Assembly (NCBI GenBank): GCA_950295325.1
Contig: OX485806.1
Location: forward strand, 5,582,001-5,646,000
Length of the DNA stretch: 64,000 nt
From: Polytrichum commune
Taxonomy: Eukaryota > Streptophyta > Polytrichopsida > Polytrichales > Polytrichaceae
Reading direction: 5' to 3'
Notes under the pieces: model-generated
What the model saw: only the letters and a program-made list of their open reading frames with translations
The model's database searches: none
Told to the model about the DNA's origin: nothing
Shown here: one piece after another, positions 1-10,172 of the stretch
Layout: each line of letters opens with the position of its first letter
Position numbering within the stretch: the stretch's first letter is position 1
Translations under genes and position numbers: made by a program

Positions 1-540
1 AAAAAAAAACAAAAAAAACAAAAAAAAAAACAGTTCCATGAAGGAAGATAGAAAGCAAGAGGATGATAAAAAAAGAATTGGTAATTTTATTCCTTACATT
101 GAAATTATTATGAATTTTTGAAGCCAAAAGTTGACTCGAACGTATTACAAAATGTCTAGAGTGTGCCATAACCGTTTTACATGCTCATTCCTCCTCATTC
201 TAGCACTCAAAACTTAAACATGTGTCATGTTATTATTGGTTCCGTTCTTATCAAAATTCTAGTACCCTATAGATTGCCCATGGGGTCCTAATTGGGAATA
301 AGCGCCTCTACCATAAACATGACATCTCTTGATGAATAACTAAGCCATGCAATTTGCCATTATTTATTTTTCCCATGGGACAGCCTCAAGCCAATCTTAT
401 ATACCTAGTAGTAGTACTTATAACTTAATTTAAATACACCCAGTACAGTTTTTTTGGTTACTCATATCAGGTAGGTAGTGTGAACTCCAAGGGGGGTATA
501 TGAAGTTTTATTGGCTCTACCCTATGGGAAGAGCCTTGGG
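1..540. other. Unannotated AT-rich DNA with an A-rich start
   Basis: The first 30 bases are almost pure A with two C interruptions. The rest shows no open frame of interest, no inverted repeat I could pair, and no match to the repeat families defined elsewhere in the window. Confidence 0.5.
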
Positions 541-780
541 GATGGTCTTTGAAATGGGTTGAAGTTTGATAGCCAACCAGAACTAGCCACATATGTTATT
601 AGTGGCTAGTTGCAACTAGACTCCACTTGCAACTAGACTCCACTTGAAGAGTGAGTCTCTAAAATGAACCAAAGTCTAGTGACTAGTCTTGGTCGTATAG
701 CCAACCAAAAACTTGTCACTTATGCAAGACCACACTAGGGCAAAGCACTCTTACAACTAGCCGCTTGTTGTTATTGATTT
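541..780. repeat. Small inverted and tandem repeat cluster
   Basis: A perfect 10-bp stem, AACTAGCCAC at 581-590 and GTGGCTAGTT at 602-611, closes over an 11-base loop. It runs directly into two exact head-to-tail copies of the 17-mer TTGCAACTAGACTCCAC (610-626 and 627-643). The phrase ATAGCCAACCA occurs on both sides (570 and 699 regions). This looks like a decayed foldback MITE, but no target duplication was found, so the class is open. Confidence 0.5.
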
Positions 781-794
781 TGGAGATAGAGGAA

Positions 795-811
795 GGGGGG
801 GGGGGGGGGGG
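795..811 (+). repeat. Homopolymer G17
   Basis: An uninterrupted run of 17 G. It is one of the longest of the G/C runs in this AT-rich window. Confidence 0.9.
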
Positions 812-904
812 AAGCCAACACCAAGTGAATTAGAAGAACCCGTTAACTTTCAATTACTATGTTGTTGAGTTGATGGATTGCCGATGTAGTAGGAATCATT
901 GTCC

Positions 905-1150
905 GGGGAGGGGAGATTTTTGGGCATAATTGGTCGAGATCCTAGTGTTTCCAAGTCCAATTGGTTTCATGGTGACATCTTTCGTTTTTTCTTGTATTAA
1001 TTTGAGGTAAATTCTATAAATCCTTCTAAACCCATCAGTAGTTTTCACCTAGAGTCTTGAACTTTAAACTGGTTATTTCTCAAGCTCAACCCGTACATCT
1101 GTAACTAGCGGTCGGTTCTCCCCCATTCATTGGTAGCTAGGGATGAGCTT
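905..1150 (+). repeat. F5 repeat, copy 1
   Basis: This copy carries the F5 core, read as GAGATTTTTGGGCATAATTG, then CCAAGTCCAATTGGTTTCAT, then TTGAGGTAAATTCT. The right part has CTCAAGCTCAACC and TCTGTAACTAGCGGTCGG. The same order of blocks occurs at 5.5, 25.9 and 44.9 kb, and inverted at 52.7 and 58.8 kb. One frame reads RFLGIIGRDPSVSKSN and closes about 30 codons in. No terminal repeats were identified for this copy, so it is probably truncated. Confidence 0.7.
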
Positions 1151-1250
1151 GGGAAAGCAAGCGCATGGAGACACAATAGAGGCTAAAGTATTCCACAAAA
1201 ACAGCTGAAACCAACTTCAAAGTGAAAGTGCATTAATTGAAAAGCAGGGC

Positions 1251-1291
1251 AGGGAAGGGGGGGAGGGGGGGAGGGAGGGAGGGGAGGGGAC
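1251..1291 (+). repeat. G-rich GGGA-type low-complexity tract
   Basis: About 40 bases of G runs separated by single A bases. The runs of three or more G could form a G-quadruplex; that is an inference from composition only. Confidence 0.75.
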
Positions 1292-3184
1292 TCTTACCCA
1301 AAAGCAAACAAATTTCCAGCTCATTGGCAGAGTTTTCTGTGGGGGAACTCTAGGTGGGAAGCTCTGCGAGTCCCAAAAATAACACGCGTTCCAATCAACA
1401 AGAGGGAGGGTATAGGAACGGGGAATTAATTAAGGCCCACATGAGGAGCGCTGCATGCATATGCGTTTGATGCAGAATTTGGGGCCAATTTAGAAGCTCA
1501 ACAGCTCCAAGGTTCAAATCGCCATGTTTCCAGATCACCACACCCAGCAAACAACGAATGGTGATAATTGGGACTGCAGAAAGACAAGCTCAAATGAGCC
1601 ACTTTACAGTGTCTGGAATAATACTCACAATTAGAAGCCTGTCACTTAACTGGAAGTGACTTTGGAGTTTGATGACGAGATGGTTTATAAGTACTAGACT
1701 TCCTCCTCCTCCTCCTCATCGTCGTCCTCCTCCTCCTTGCATGTGCATGCTCCTGAGTTGGCAGCAAGGAGTAATTAAACGTCGCTTATTAAGTGATCAT
1801 CTGTATTTATAACCACTGTCATCAACCACATGATCATCACTTGGCTTAGCATATGTCCTCTAGTTTCTCGTCCTCTATTATGCTACTCTTGCTGCTATGG
1901 TGTAGTTCAAACCGAGGCGCGTTTTGTGTTGTTTATATAGCTCTATTAGGAAGAAGTTCCAATCACTTTTTGTAAATGTAGTGTTATGGAGTTTGAACTC
2001 TTGCTTTCAGTTGGCCCATCGAGCCAATATTAGGGCTCTACCTCACGGAGGCTAATGCACTCTGCCGGTCTAGAAAATTAGTCGGTTTGTCATCATCTTG
2101 ATGTACTTTTAGTCCCATAAGTCTTTTGGTTCCCTAGACATTGAAATTGATTATATTTCATTGCATTATGATCATGAACATGAACTCTATTCGAATATTT
2201 CACGTAACGTTAGTCAGCCATGTGGGTTGGTTCCATGACCTTGGAATATGTCAATGATATTTTGTGGGGTCCTCAAACAAATTGGGACTATTCATTTACT
2301 ATACATACATTCAGTTTGCACTTAGGAATTTGGGTGGAGTTATACTCCAAGCACTATGAGCATGAATTGCTAATCATCCTAGGAATATTCGCACGAAACA
2401 CTATTCATTCTAGTACATTCCCTGGAATTTCCATTGATAGCAAAATCATCAACGAAAACGCCGACACCATTCACAATATTTTGACTATTCAAACCGGCAC
2501 CATTCATTATTCGTAGCAACATCGGCTTCATCCTCTTTTCAAAGTTTCTTCCCACGAAGGTAAGATCGTGGGAGGCCCATGTCGGATGCTAAATAGAGAA
2601 TGGAACACAGCCATGCAGCTGAACGATGTTATGCAATTCACAGGCACATAGTTCTGATCGAACGATGAAAACTGATTCGATTTGCTCGCCGCTTTCTTGG
2701 ATAAAAGTTTTTACTGGTTCGAGACCTCGTAAAAGTTGGACAGCATCTATATATATATATATAAGCAGGTTTCATATAGGACAGTTTTTATGGGTTTGAA
2801 TTGTTTTATTTTATTGAGATGAATCATGAAAGGAAACAGTTGGGATAAATTTGGGGCTGGCAAGTTGCCACATGAGATATTTACCAAATAAGGGGAGTTT
2901 TAAACCACCTGAATAAAATCACGGGTCCCATGCACTTGATCAGGAGCTGATGAGAGAACCATCACACAAGGGGATCGAGAGTGGGCTTGGATTTTACACG
3001 AAAATAGAGCATTTCAGGTGGCCACTTGGCTGCACCCTCTATATGCCTACATCAATTTGGAGTTCGGTCATGTAGAAAAATATTTCTTACCCTGCCCAGC
3101 TTACAGTAACAAGCTCATCAGGAGTCGGGCGGGGGCCAGTTCATCACCGCGATGCAGCTGTGAGTTTATTTTGCTTCCCGCAGC
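1292..3184. other. Unannotated DNA
   Basis: Nothing recognisable was found here except a TCC/CTC microsatellite at 1701-1737 and a short AT repeat at about 2746-2763. A 98-codon frame at 2220-2516 has no recognisable motif and no exon structure around it, so it is not called. Confidence 0.45.
1701..1737 (+). repeat. TCC/CTC microsatellite
   Basis: About 37 bases of TCC repeats broken by ATCGTCG in the middle. Confidence 0.85.
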
Positions 3185-3348
3185 CTGCCCAAAAATCACA
3201 AATTGTTACTATTTAGAGAGAACATCATTATTTACCAAGAAAAAAATGTATGCATAAAGCATTGGTATAATATTACATTCTCATCGACAGTTATACCATT
3301 GTGTAACTTCAAATAGTAACAAGCACTAATTGGGATAATTAGAGTAGT
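3185..3348. mobile_element. F4 MITE, decayed copy
   Basis: The left part reads AATTGTTACTATTTAGAG. The right part reads GTGTAACTTCAAATAGTAAC followed by CACTAATTGGGATAATTA and GTAGT, which pairs with the left in inverted orientation. The inner phrase of ATAGCATTGCGTAACTCCAAATAG type and the outer CACTAATTGGGATA are shared with the clearer F4 copies at 9.6 and 30.1 kb. The left outer end is degraded. Confidence 0.55.
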
Positions 3349-3435
3349 TACTCGCCTCCATCTTTTGCCGATTCCATCCATCTTTGGAAGAGCTCTCAAA
3401 TGTTTTATAAACAGTGATTCACCTTCATTACATCC

Positions 3436-4082
3436 CACGGCTGGGGCTAGAGCTCATGTCAAACAAGTCGGGCCCCAGCTAGCCGAGCCATGGACCCCAT
3501 GATGGGGGACTTGCAAAAGTAGGGGTGTCAAGGCCATGGCCCACGATCCAAAGAATTTCATCCCTATCAAAAATTGCTACATGCCTCACCCAATTTCAAT
3601 AAACAAATTGCCCTTGCATTCTCGAAGGCCGTTTGTCCACCAATCCCACATTGAGTGCACTTCACCTTCAGGTCGAGAATCCAATGTATGTGTTCACCTT
3701 GGTAAATAAGCAATTGATTGGGCTTTCATTCCCAAAGTGCAACTGTCAATAAAGCTTGTAATGAACTTGGAAGTCAAAAAATTACAAAATCCTCATTAGC
3801 ATCGAGGCTATAATTCTTGTGACTACCATTTGAAAGGGTATCATTCTAAAATGAAACTTATACCAGTGCGCTATTTTTGTTTTATTCTATTTTATAATAC
3901 TTGTTGGAAGGTGAAAAGGATAAGTGCTATAGGCTTAGTTAATGCCTTTCACAAGTATCCATACACATTCAAACTAATTAAGTGTGATTAAATGTAATCA
4001 AATATATCAAGCCAGTCATGGCTTGGCCGAAAACAGGCCCGCCGGTTTGGCATGAGCTCTAGCCCCAAACCCATCCCCACTA
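3436..4082. mobile_element. Foldback or Mutator-like element with long inverted ends
   Basis: The left arm (about 3440-3500) contains GGGGCTAGAGCTCATGTCAA then GTCGGGCC and GAGCCATGGAC. The right arm (about 4015-4078), reverse-complemented, contains GGGGCTAGAGCTCATGCCAA then CGGGCC and AAGCCATGAC. The arms are about 60 bp and roughly 80 percent alike. The interior (about 500 bp) has no coding frame. Long, rather GC-rich ends suit a non-autonomous MULE, but no 9-bp TSD was seen, so the class is an inference. Confidence 0.65.
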
Positions 4083-5099
4083 GGTAATTGAATGGTTAGT
4101 TTTGGAAAGAAATTTGCTATGTGTTGTTATCCCATTGGTTGCGACCCTTTGGATTCCCATGGGAAACTTATGCTTGTCATTAGTTGTCATTTACAACAAT
4201 GTATGTGTGTGTGTGTTTTTGAAGGGGTGGGAAACATATTGATCATTAAAGAAGAAGTGAATCTTCACTGTGATTTATGATTAAGGTATTCATATATGAG
4301 CTGCACATTTTATGAGGGAAATGGCTATGGCTTCAATGTGAATTTACCAAACATCTCACACTAATCGTTTATTTAATATCCCATTTGAAGTAGGTGCTAA
4401 GCCAAAAGTGTCCATTTTACATCATGTAACGTAGACACACCCTACTCCAACTTTTGACCCTAGAATCGACACCCCACCCTATCTACTATTGTCATGCATT
4501 TGAAACCCCTAAATGAATGATTGTGGTGGAATTGTGGTATGTTGGATTTAGGTTGAGTGATGGTTTGGGGTACACTTGGACCATAAGCAAGTGGAAATTT
4601 CGAGTGTCTCAATTCACTTGTTATGTATTATCAGCAACCAAAACCCATTGGTGGCCAACAAATCGATGATTCACAATTTGGAGACTATGGCCAAATTGCG
4701 ATTCCAAAAGTAGAGAACAAAGACATGCCTAGCAAATCTTTCATGGTTTTCCATGGATGAAAGTGGCCCAAAAAGCACCCCCAAAATTCATAGAAACAGG
4801 ATGGAATCGCAGCATTCGATGAAATTCTGTTTTTATCATCCATACATGGCTTCAACATGCCAATGATTCTAGCCAGCACGGCCGATTGCTCTCTCGAGAA
4901 TTCAAAAAAATCAAAAAAACAAATTAAATAACCCCCCCCCCCCCCCCCAAAAAAAAAAAATCCACCTGCGACGACAGTTACAACAGAAACAAGTCAAATT
5001 TTTCGTTCGCAGTTGCCCCAAGCGCGACCCCAATCAGATTTTGTGTCGACGGGGTGTCAGATCTCTGTGCATGATCGATCCCAATTATCTTCTACTACC
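4083..5099. other. Unannotated DNA with adjoining C and A runs
   Basis: No gene or repeat-family match was recognised. At 4932-4948 there is a run of 17 C, followed directly by 12 A (4949-4960). Confidence 0.5.
4932..4960 (+). repeat. Homopolymer C17 followed by A12
   Basis: Two adjacent homopolymers. The sharp C-to-A switch is unusual, and such sites are prone to sequencing and assembly error. Confidence 0.9.
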
Positions 5100-5455
5100 A
5101 GCCCCCAGTAGGTGGTAAAGAATCATGCAACGCCTGCTGAGATTTTACGTTCTGCCAAGTTTTATGGGTGGAGGATATACATGAAATTAAAGCCTCGCAT
5201 CATTCCGTTCCCCATATCCTCGAGCTCATCATCATCCTCCTCCTCCGCCCCAATGATGCCTCCTCCTCTCTTTCCCCTGCGCTCAGATCATCATCATCAT
5301 CATCATACTAAGTCACGTCACTCCACTCCACTTGCAGCAGCAGCAGCAGCACACAGACAGACAGACAGACCTCACTCTTGCTCTCTCTCCATATCCGTGC
5401 TGCAGCAGCAGCAGCAGCAGCTCGTTCGCTCGCTCTGTTGCGAGAGATAGGTTTT
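5100..5455 (+). other. CT-rich, microsatellite-dense tract resembling a 5'UTR or promoter
   Basis: Within 350 bp there are TCA/TCC repeats (5221-5250), an ATC array (5287-5307), CAG arrays (5334-5350 and 5402-5421), a CAGA array (about 5354-5370) and CT-rich stretches. Such density is common around plant gene 5' ends. A 112-codon frame crosses all of it, but its translation is runs of Ser, His, Ala and Gln that mirror the microsatellites, so it is not called as protein. No TATA box or exon junction could be placed. F5 copy 2 starts just downstream. Confidence 0.4.
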
Positions 5456-5474
5456 CAGTGCATTTCACCCAGAG

Positions 5475-5925
5475 TTTTCAGGGAGGTTTTTGGGCATAGT
5501 CGGTCGAAATCCTGGTGTATCCAAGTCCGACCGGTTACATGCTGAGATCTTTCGGTTTTTTCTTCGTCAACTTGAGGTATGTTCTAGCGATTCCTCGAAC
5601 ACCACCGGTAATTGTCCTGAAGCCTTGGTTTCATCTGTAACGGACACTGTTTCGTCTACCCAGTGTGGGTTACCGTCTGGAGCTACGTGTTGCTCTAGCG
5701 TTCAACTGAGAGTAGTATCATTCTAAACCCTAATAACATAAGTAGGTAGTATGCACAGTGAAGAAGATGAGACAGCTTAAATTGGTGGTAAAAAAAAAAC
5801 CGATGATGCCGGTAACAAAGTTTACCGCAACACGTAACTCTGAATGGTAAGCTGCACGAATTCGACGAAAACAGTGTGGCAGTGGGTTCTCGATACTAAA
5901 AGTTACCCCGTTCCTTGATTTCACT
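5475..5925 (+). repeat. F5 repeat, copy 2, interrupted by an F4 MITE
   Basis: The F5 core is clear: GGAGGTTTTTGGGCATAGTC, CCAAGTCCGACCGGTTACAT, TTGAGGTATGTTCT, then a TTTCATCTGTAAC block up to 5643. The F5 text then breaks off, and its next block (GGTTCTCG...GTTACC) resumes at about 5878 after the F4 element. In this copy the frame reading RFLGIVGRNPGVSKSDRLH stays open across the core. Confidence 0.7.
5644..5877. mobile_element. F4 MITE inserted in F5
   Basis: The ends are ACACTGTTTCGTC and GACGAAAACAGTGT, an inverted pair with one base of length difference. The pairing continues inward: left GTGTGGGTTACCGTCTGGAG and CTACGTGTTGC, right GCAACACGTAACTCTGAATG and GTAAGCTGCAC. Length is 234 bp and there is no coding capacity. 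The same subterminal words (GCAACACGTAACTC, GTGTGGGTTACC) appear in the F4 copy at 9.6 kb. I did not find an unambiguous TSD. Confidence 0.75.
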
Positions 5926-6921
5926 AGGCCTGGAAAAGGAGCGGAATATTACACTGGCGAAAGAGGGGAACGTTATATAATGCAGGCTCCCTTTGTGCTG
6001 GGCACGGGCCCAGCGCGTGTTGATGAGAGGCTTTGAGCAGCATTTGTTCAGAAGATTTGCTCTGCACCAATGGGCGATCTCTCACGACTCGAAACTGGCC
6101 CAGCTCCGCCTCTCTCCGCTTTTACTTGCAGGGGGGGGGGGGCCTGCTGGGGAGATGATAATAAGTACATGTATATATATATACACACACTACAGAAGGA
6201 GAGTCTTCCAGCCCTCCTACTACTAAATTTCGAGGCAGGGGCTCAATGATGAGCTTTGCGACAACAGGTGGAAAGAAAATAAGGAAAAAGGGAAAGGGAA
6301 AAGGGAAAGCGGGAAATGGCGGAGCGAGTTGGGGGAGAAAACGCTTGTAATTGATTGGGCCATGACATATTAGGTGTTTCCCCCTCGTACTCCTCTGGAT
6401 TCTTCTGTACTATATTTGCATCTGGAATGATGAGCTCCCATTGAATTCTCACATGGCCTTCCAGCACTTATAGCTGCGATAAAGCGCCACTAATCAATCT
6501 TCTCCCAGCTAGTGAGTAAAATATCCAAACACACGACAGTCAGCAGGAGGAGTGTAGTTGATTTGGAGTCCTCCGATCCGAAAGGCTGGCTTTGAAACTC
6601 CAAATTTGAGCTTCCTGAAATAACATGAGTTGTTGTGTCATCGATCTGGCCGAGTGCTCAAGTGAGAGGCAGATGTCATCAGCAGCAACAGGAGCTCGGA
6701 AGTTAATGCCATGTCTAGAAATAGGAAATATGTTAGGGTTTGTCAGGAGTCAGGCTTGGCAGCACTTTGCAACACGAGGCCAAACCTTCAGAGAATACGT
6801 GGAACTGCGGCCATTGCAGGGCCCCCTCGCCTCTCTCTGCTGCTGGGTTCGCCCCGGAAGGGAATGTGCCCAAAACCTAATACTATGACGTCTTGCATTC
6901 CACCTACACTCATGGGCATGG
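5926..6921. other. GC-richer unannotated DNA
   Basis: The composition is higher in GC than the surroundings, with a G12 run (6131-6142) and a TA/CA repeat at 6172-6190. Short open frames on both strands lack recognisable domains. This tract could be gene-proximal, but nothing in it proves a transcript. Confidence 0.35.
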
Positions 6922-7100
6922 GCATGTGCTATTAGGTTGCCTTCATGCAAATCGCTTTGGGGTTATATATGAACACTTGGACCTTTGTTTATCCGTCCGC
7001 ATCGTAACCGTAGTTTTGAGGACAACAAGTTTTGCATTTTGTTATCGTGGTAGTGGAAACTCAAAATAGTGTGGAGTGCTGATAAATCGGTGTGGGACGA
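6922..7100. mobile_element. F2 MITE, decayed copy
   Basis: The left end has GCTATTAGGTTGCC and CATGCAAAT. The right side has CAAAATAGTGTGGAGTGCTG and ATAAATCGGTGTGGGACGAC, matching the right side of the better copy at 27.4 kb (GTGTGGAATGTCGATAAATT). The outermost right end is not clear. Confidence 0.5.
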
Positions 7101-7639
7101 CTCGATAGGACATATCAGTGTAGGTAATAACAATGATTTTTAAATGTATCAATTTAGCCTCAAACCCTAATCATGTTCAATGTTGTGATGTATTTTTTCA
7201 CGTCTGCTGACCGGCCTTTTATCTCTTAAGAGAACAACAAAAATTAAAATTAAAAAATTCATGGGCAGGTTTTAGCATATGTTCAAGTTTTGGCATTTCC
7301 CCAGCTTTGTAGATATGACCTCTTTTTTATTATTTCAAAATATTATTATTATTATTCAAATTTATTAATTTATTAATTTATTGAAACCTAAAAAAACTTG
7401 GCCTGTAGTTGAGGGAAGAGAGAGAATTATCACATACGAGCTAAGTTGCCCTCATTCATCCAGCATAAAAACCTTAAAATAGTATTAGCCTGGGGTGTGG
7501 TTATATTTGGTGTGTTTGACACCATAAATGGTCTTTCATGCCTATTATTATGGCCTGCTATAATTTTTTACATACCACGATACATTTGGTCTATGTTTTA
7601 TTTTATCCAGGCAATTTTTAGCCTAGAATATCACATGTT
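7101..7639. other. AT-rich DNA, nothing recognised
   Basis: This stretch holds an ATT repeat at about 7341-7356 and a TTTATTAA repeat at about 7360-7383. No gene or repeat-family match was seen. Confidence 0.45.
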
Positions 7640-7910
7640 TCGTTACAAGTTTGGAACCAATGTTTTCACATAATATGATTATTATGGGTTTTGTAATATA
7701 ATACCAATATTGTATCAATATTTTCTTACATAACATTATTCAGATGCATAATAATGTTTTGTGGGATTGATAGTATTCCACGGAATGTTCTCGGATATTT
7801 TCCACATTCAAATTAAATAGTTATATTTCCGGATTATAGGTAAATAGTTATAGCATTGCATAATTCCAGATAGTAAGTGACACTAAGTATAATATTTAGT
7901 GTAGCCATTG
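7640..7910. mobile_element. F4 MITE, TTTAGTGT subtype, decayed
   Basis: The right end reads AGCATTGCATAATTCCAGAT then AGTAAGTGACACTAAGTATA and ATATTTAGTGTAG. This is nearly the same as the right end of the intact 59.0-kb copy. The left partner is weak, so the left boundary is approximate. Confidence 0.5.
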
Positions 7911-7938
7911 TTAAACTTGTAGATTACCATAGCCTAGC

Positions 7939-8658
7939 CCAATGGATAGTATGTGGATAAGGTACTAAGGCCTTAAAGTAGCACCTTTCCTTTGGTGACA
8001 CCTATTTTTAATCCTTAAGCCATCAACTAATTCATTCTTGTGGAGAAGTACCCAAGACCGAATGGAGTGGTTGGTGGCTTGATTCCCAGCCGTGAAATCT
8101 TCTCTCTATTGACGTAGAAACTAGCCAGCTGGCCACACGCCCCTTGTGTTCCAAAGAAGAAGAAGAAGAAGTCATTATTAAAAGTGATCAATTATATGCA
8201 GAATCAAGTATAAAATTACACCACTTCTCCCATCCATAATAACAGTGTGAGAAGGATGCAATAGCACTTTCAGAAGAGCCCCAACTTTGGCCAATCACAA
8301 TGGCTAATAATATTTCTATCTGCTCAACGAGGCGATGGAAGAAGTGATCCACAAAAGGGGGACAACACGTTCACTTAATAGAAGATCCTCACCTACAATA
8401 AGGTTGATTTTGTGGTGATTCGCACTTAGCAATCCAACATCAATAACCCCCCCCCCCCAAAGTTGACAGTAAAAGGCTCTTTCCTTACGCCGACTTTGAA
8501 TTTTTCTGTAGATTGCATATGAATTTATCATTTTTTATTTTTTATCTATGAAAAAAGAAACTGAATTTTTTCCAAGCTACCCAACCTTCCCGAAATAGCT
8601 AACATTTTTAAAAGTGCCACTTTAAGGCCTCCGTACCTTGGTGTTTATGATCAATGGC
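7939..8658. repeat. Element with 50-bp inverted arms carrying a SINE fragment
   Basis: The left arm (7939-7988) includes GGTACTAAGGCCTTAAAGTA and GCACC. The right arm (8608-8658), reverse-complemented, includes GGTACGGAGGCCTTAAAGTG and GCAC. The arms also share the flanking CCAATG/CCATTG word. The SINE-like segment at 8035-8175 lies inside. A run of 12 C sits at 8447-8458. No TSD was found. Confidence 0.45.
8035..8175 (+). mobile_element. F7 SINE, 5'-truncated copy
   Basis: The segment contains AAGTACCCAAGACCGAATGG, AGTGGTTGGTGGCTTGATTC, GTGAAATCTTCTCTCT and GCCACACGCCCCTTGTGTTC in that order. It is colinear with the F7 copies at 21.5 and 29.0 kb. The box-B-like site is degraded (GGCTTGATTCCC instead of GGTTCGATTCC). 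A GAA repeat and CATTATTAAAA follow the tail. No head or TSD could be set. Confidence 0.65.
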
Positions 8659-9641
8659 TCTTGTGTTGGAAGTGCTACAGTGGTACTACCGTATTCTACT
8701 ACATTTAAGATATCTGCAGTAGATAATAGGGATATATAATATGATGACGATGATGACACTCAAGCGACAAGTTCAGAAGTGAGTCTTGACTCACAAAAAG
8801 ATATTGTATATTTTTTGGGTGATGCTTTTAAATTATTAGAAAACTACTCCCTATATCGGAACCTCATTATCATCATCTTCCACATCAACTTTGTGACTTT
8901 GTGATAACCTGCTTTATAAAAGCAACCACGGACTTAAAATAGGCTGCTACTTGAAGCATCATCCCAGTTTTACTGCGACACTTCAGCCCCAAAGAGAAGA
9001 GAATTGTCCGACTTCACTTTTCCCAACCCCGCCCAGTTTTGGGAATGTTTTGGAATCAAGGGCACACGAGGCCATGCTAAAACCACTCAACACCTTTGAG
9101 CATAGATGCTGTTTTTTTTTTTTTAGAAAAAAAAGTGGAAAGATTTTGATGATTAGCAATTGAGATAGGACTACAAGATACCAAAGCATGACTCATTTGA
9201 ACTCCATATGCAAAAGCTATAAAGCTTCAAAGTTTTATGGGTGGATGACCGAAACCAGCACGAGAGCTTAATGTTAAAGTGGCGGATATTCTCGTACTTT
9301 TGTGTTATATGTATTATTCTGCAAGATTTTAGGGTGTTGAACCTTAGGGTGTTGCTATATAACGTCTTTCAAAGCCATATAATTTTAGGGTGTTGCAAGT
9401 TTTGAAAGGCGTGGGGGGGGGGGGGGCAAAGTAAAAGATTTCCCCTACAAAATTAATGGTGTTTCATATTGAAAATAACTTTAACACAATAATTTCTACA
9501 TGCTAGTTTGGTTTTGAAAAAAACCCATTTATGGGCTCTACATAAGAATCAACATTTTCACCTTCTCCAATGGCAGGTGTTGTGAGCATGTTGTTCCCAT
9601 ACGAATGACCCCATAGACATATTTTTCATACGTTGGGAATT
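8659..9641. other. Unannotated DNA
   Basis: No gene or repeat family was recognised. The stretch contains a T12 run near 9112, a G14 run at 9413-9426, and the repeated phrase TTAGGGTGTTG (about 9330-9400, three times) between them. Confidence 0.45.
9413..9426 (+). repeat. Homopolymer G14
   Basis: An uninterrupted run of 14 G after GGCGT. Confidence 0.9.
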
Positions 9642-9860
9642 ACACTCCTTTTTCCAATTAGTGTGGGTTACCATTCAGAGTTACGTGTCACTGTAACTTT
9701 TTACCGACAATGTTTCACACCAATTAAGTTATATCTTATTCTTCGGTGTGCATACTAATTACTGATGTTATTTGAGTAATAGAATGATACACTCAATAGA
9801 AGGTTATAGCAACACGTAAACTCCAAATGGTAACCCACACTAATTAGACAAAATAGTGTG
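9642..9860. mobile_element. F4 MITE, well preserved
   Basis: The left end reads ACACTCCTTTTTCCAATTAG then GTGTGGGTTACCATTCAGAG and TTACGTGT. The right end, reverse-complemented, reads ACACTATTTTGTCTAATTAG then GTGTGGGTTACCATTTGGAG and TTTACGTGTTGC. This gives inverted ends of about 55 bp in a 219-bp element with no coding capacity. The length is nearly the same as the 59.0-kb copy (217 bp) and the 30.1-kb copy (215 bp), which supports a defined family. Confidence 0.8.
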
Positions 9861-10172
9861 AGGACAAAATCACATGCCAAATGGAAGATTGAGGTACCGA
9901 TCTATCTATAATCCTTCTCATAGCCTGCAGGAGATCACATTATAACCCACAAAAGGTACACAAAAATCGTACATATATAGGAAAAACATAAAGCACGGTT
10001 CCTTTATCATAACTTAGAGGGAGGAGTTAGGTTCCATTCTAGTGCAGCAAAGCAACCCCATTCACACTGCAGCCTCCCCCTCTCCCCTATAATTGCCTAC
10101 TTGGCCTCTTGGTGGAGTATGGCAATGGGAACGGCGCCTTGTACTGTGTTAGGTACACACAAACGGCATCCA
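9861..10172. other. Unannotated spacer
   Basis: No gene, hairpin or family match was recognised. Confidence 0.45.

Noticed and set aside
5112-5450. 112-codon frame with Ser, His, Ala and Gln runs
   Set aside because: All the low-complexity runs are translations of the DNA microsatellites; there is no non-repetitive domain.
8855-8900. Second Stowaway element suggested by CTACTCCCTATATCGGAAC
   Set aside because: Only the first few bases resemble the Stowaway end, and no partner end or TA pair was found.
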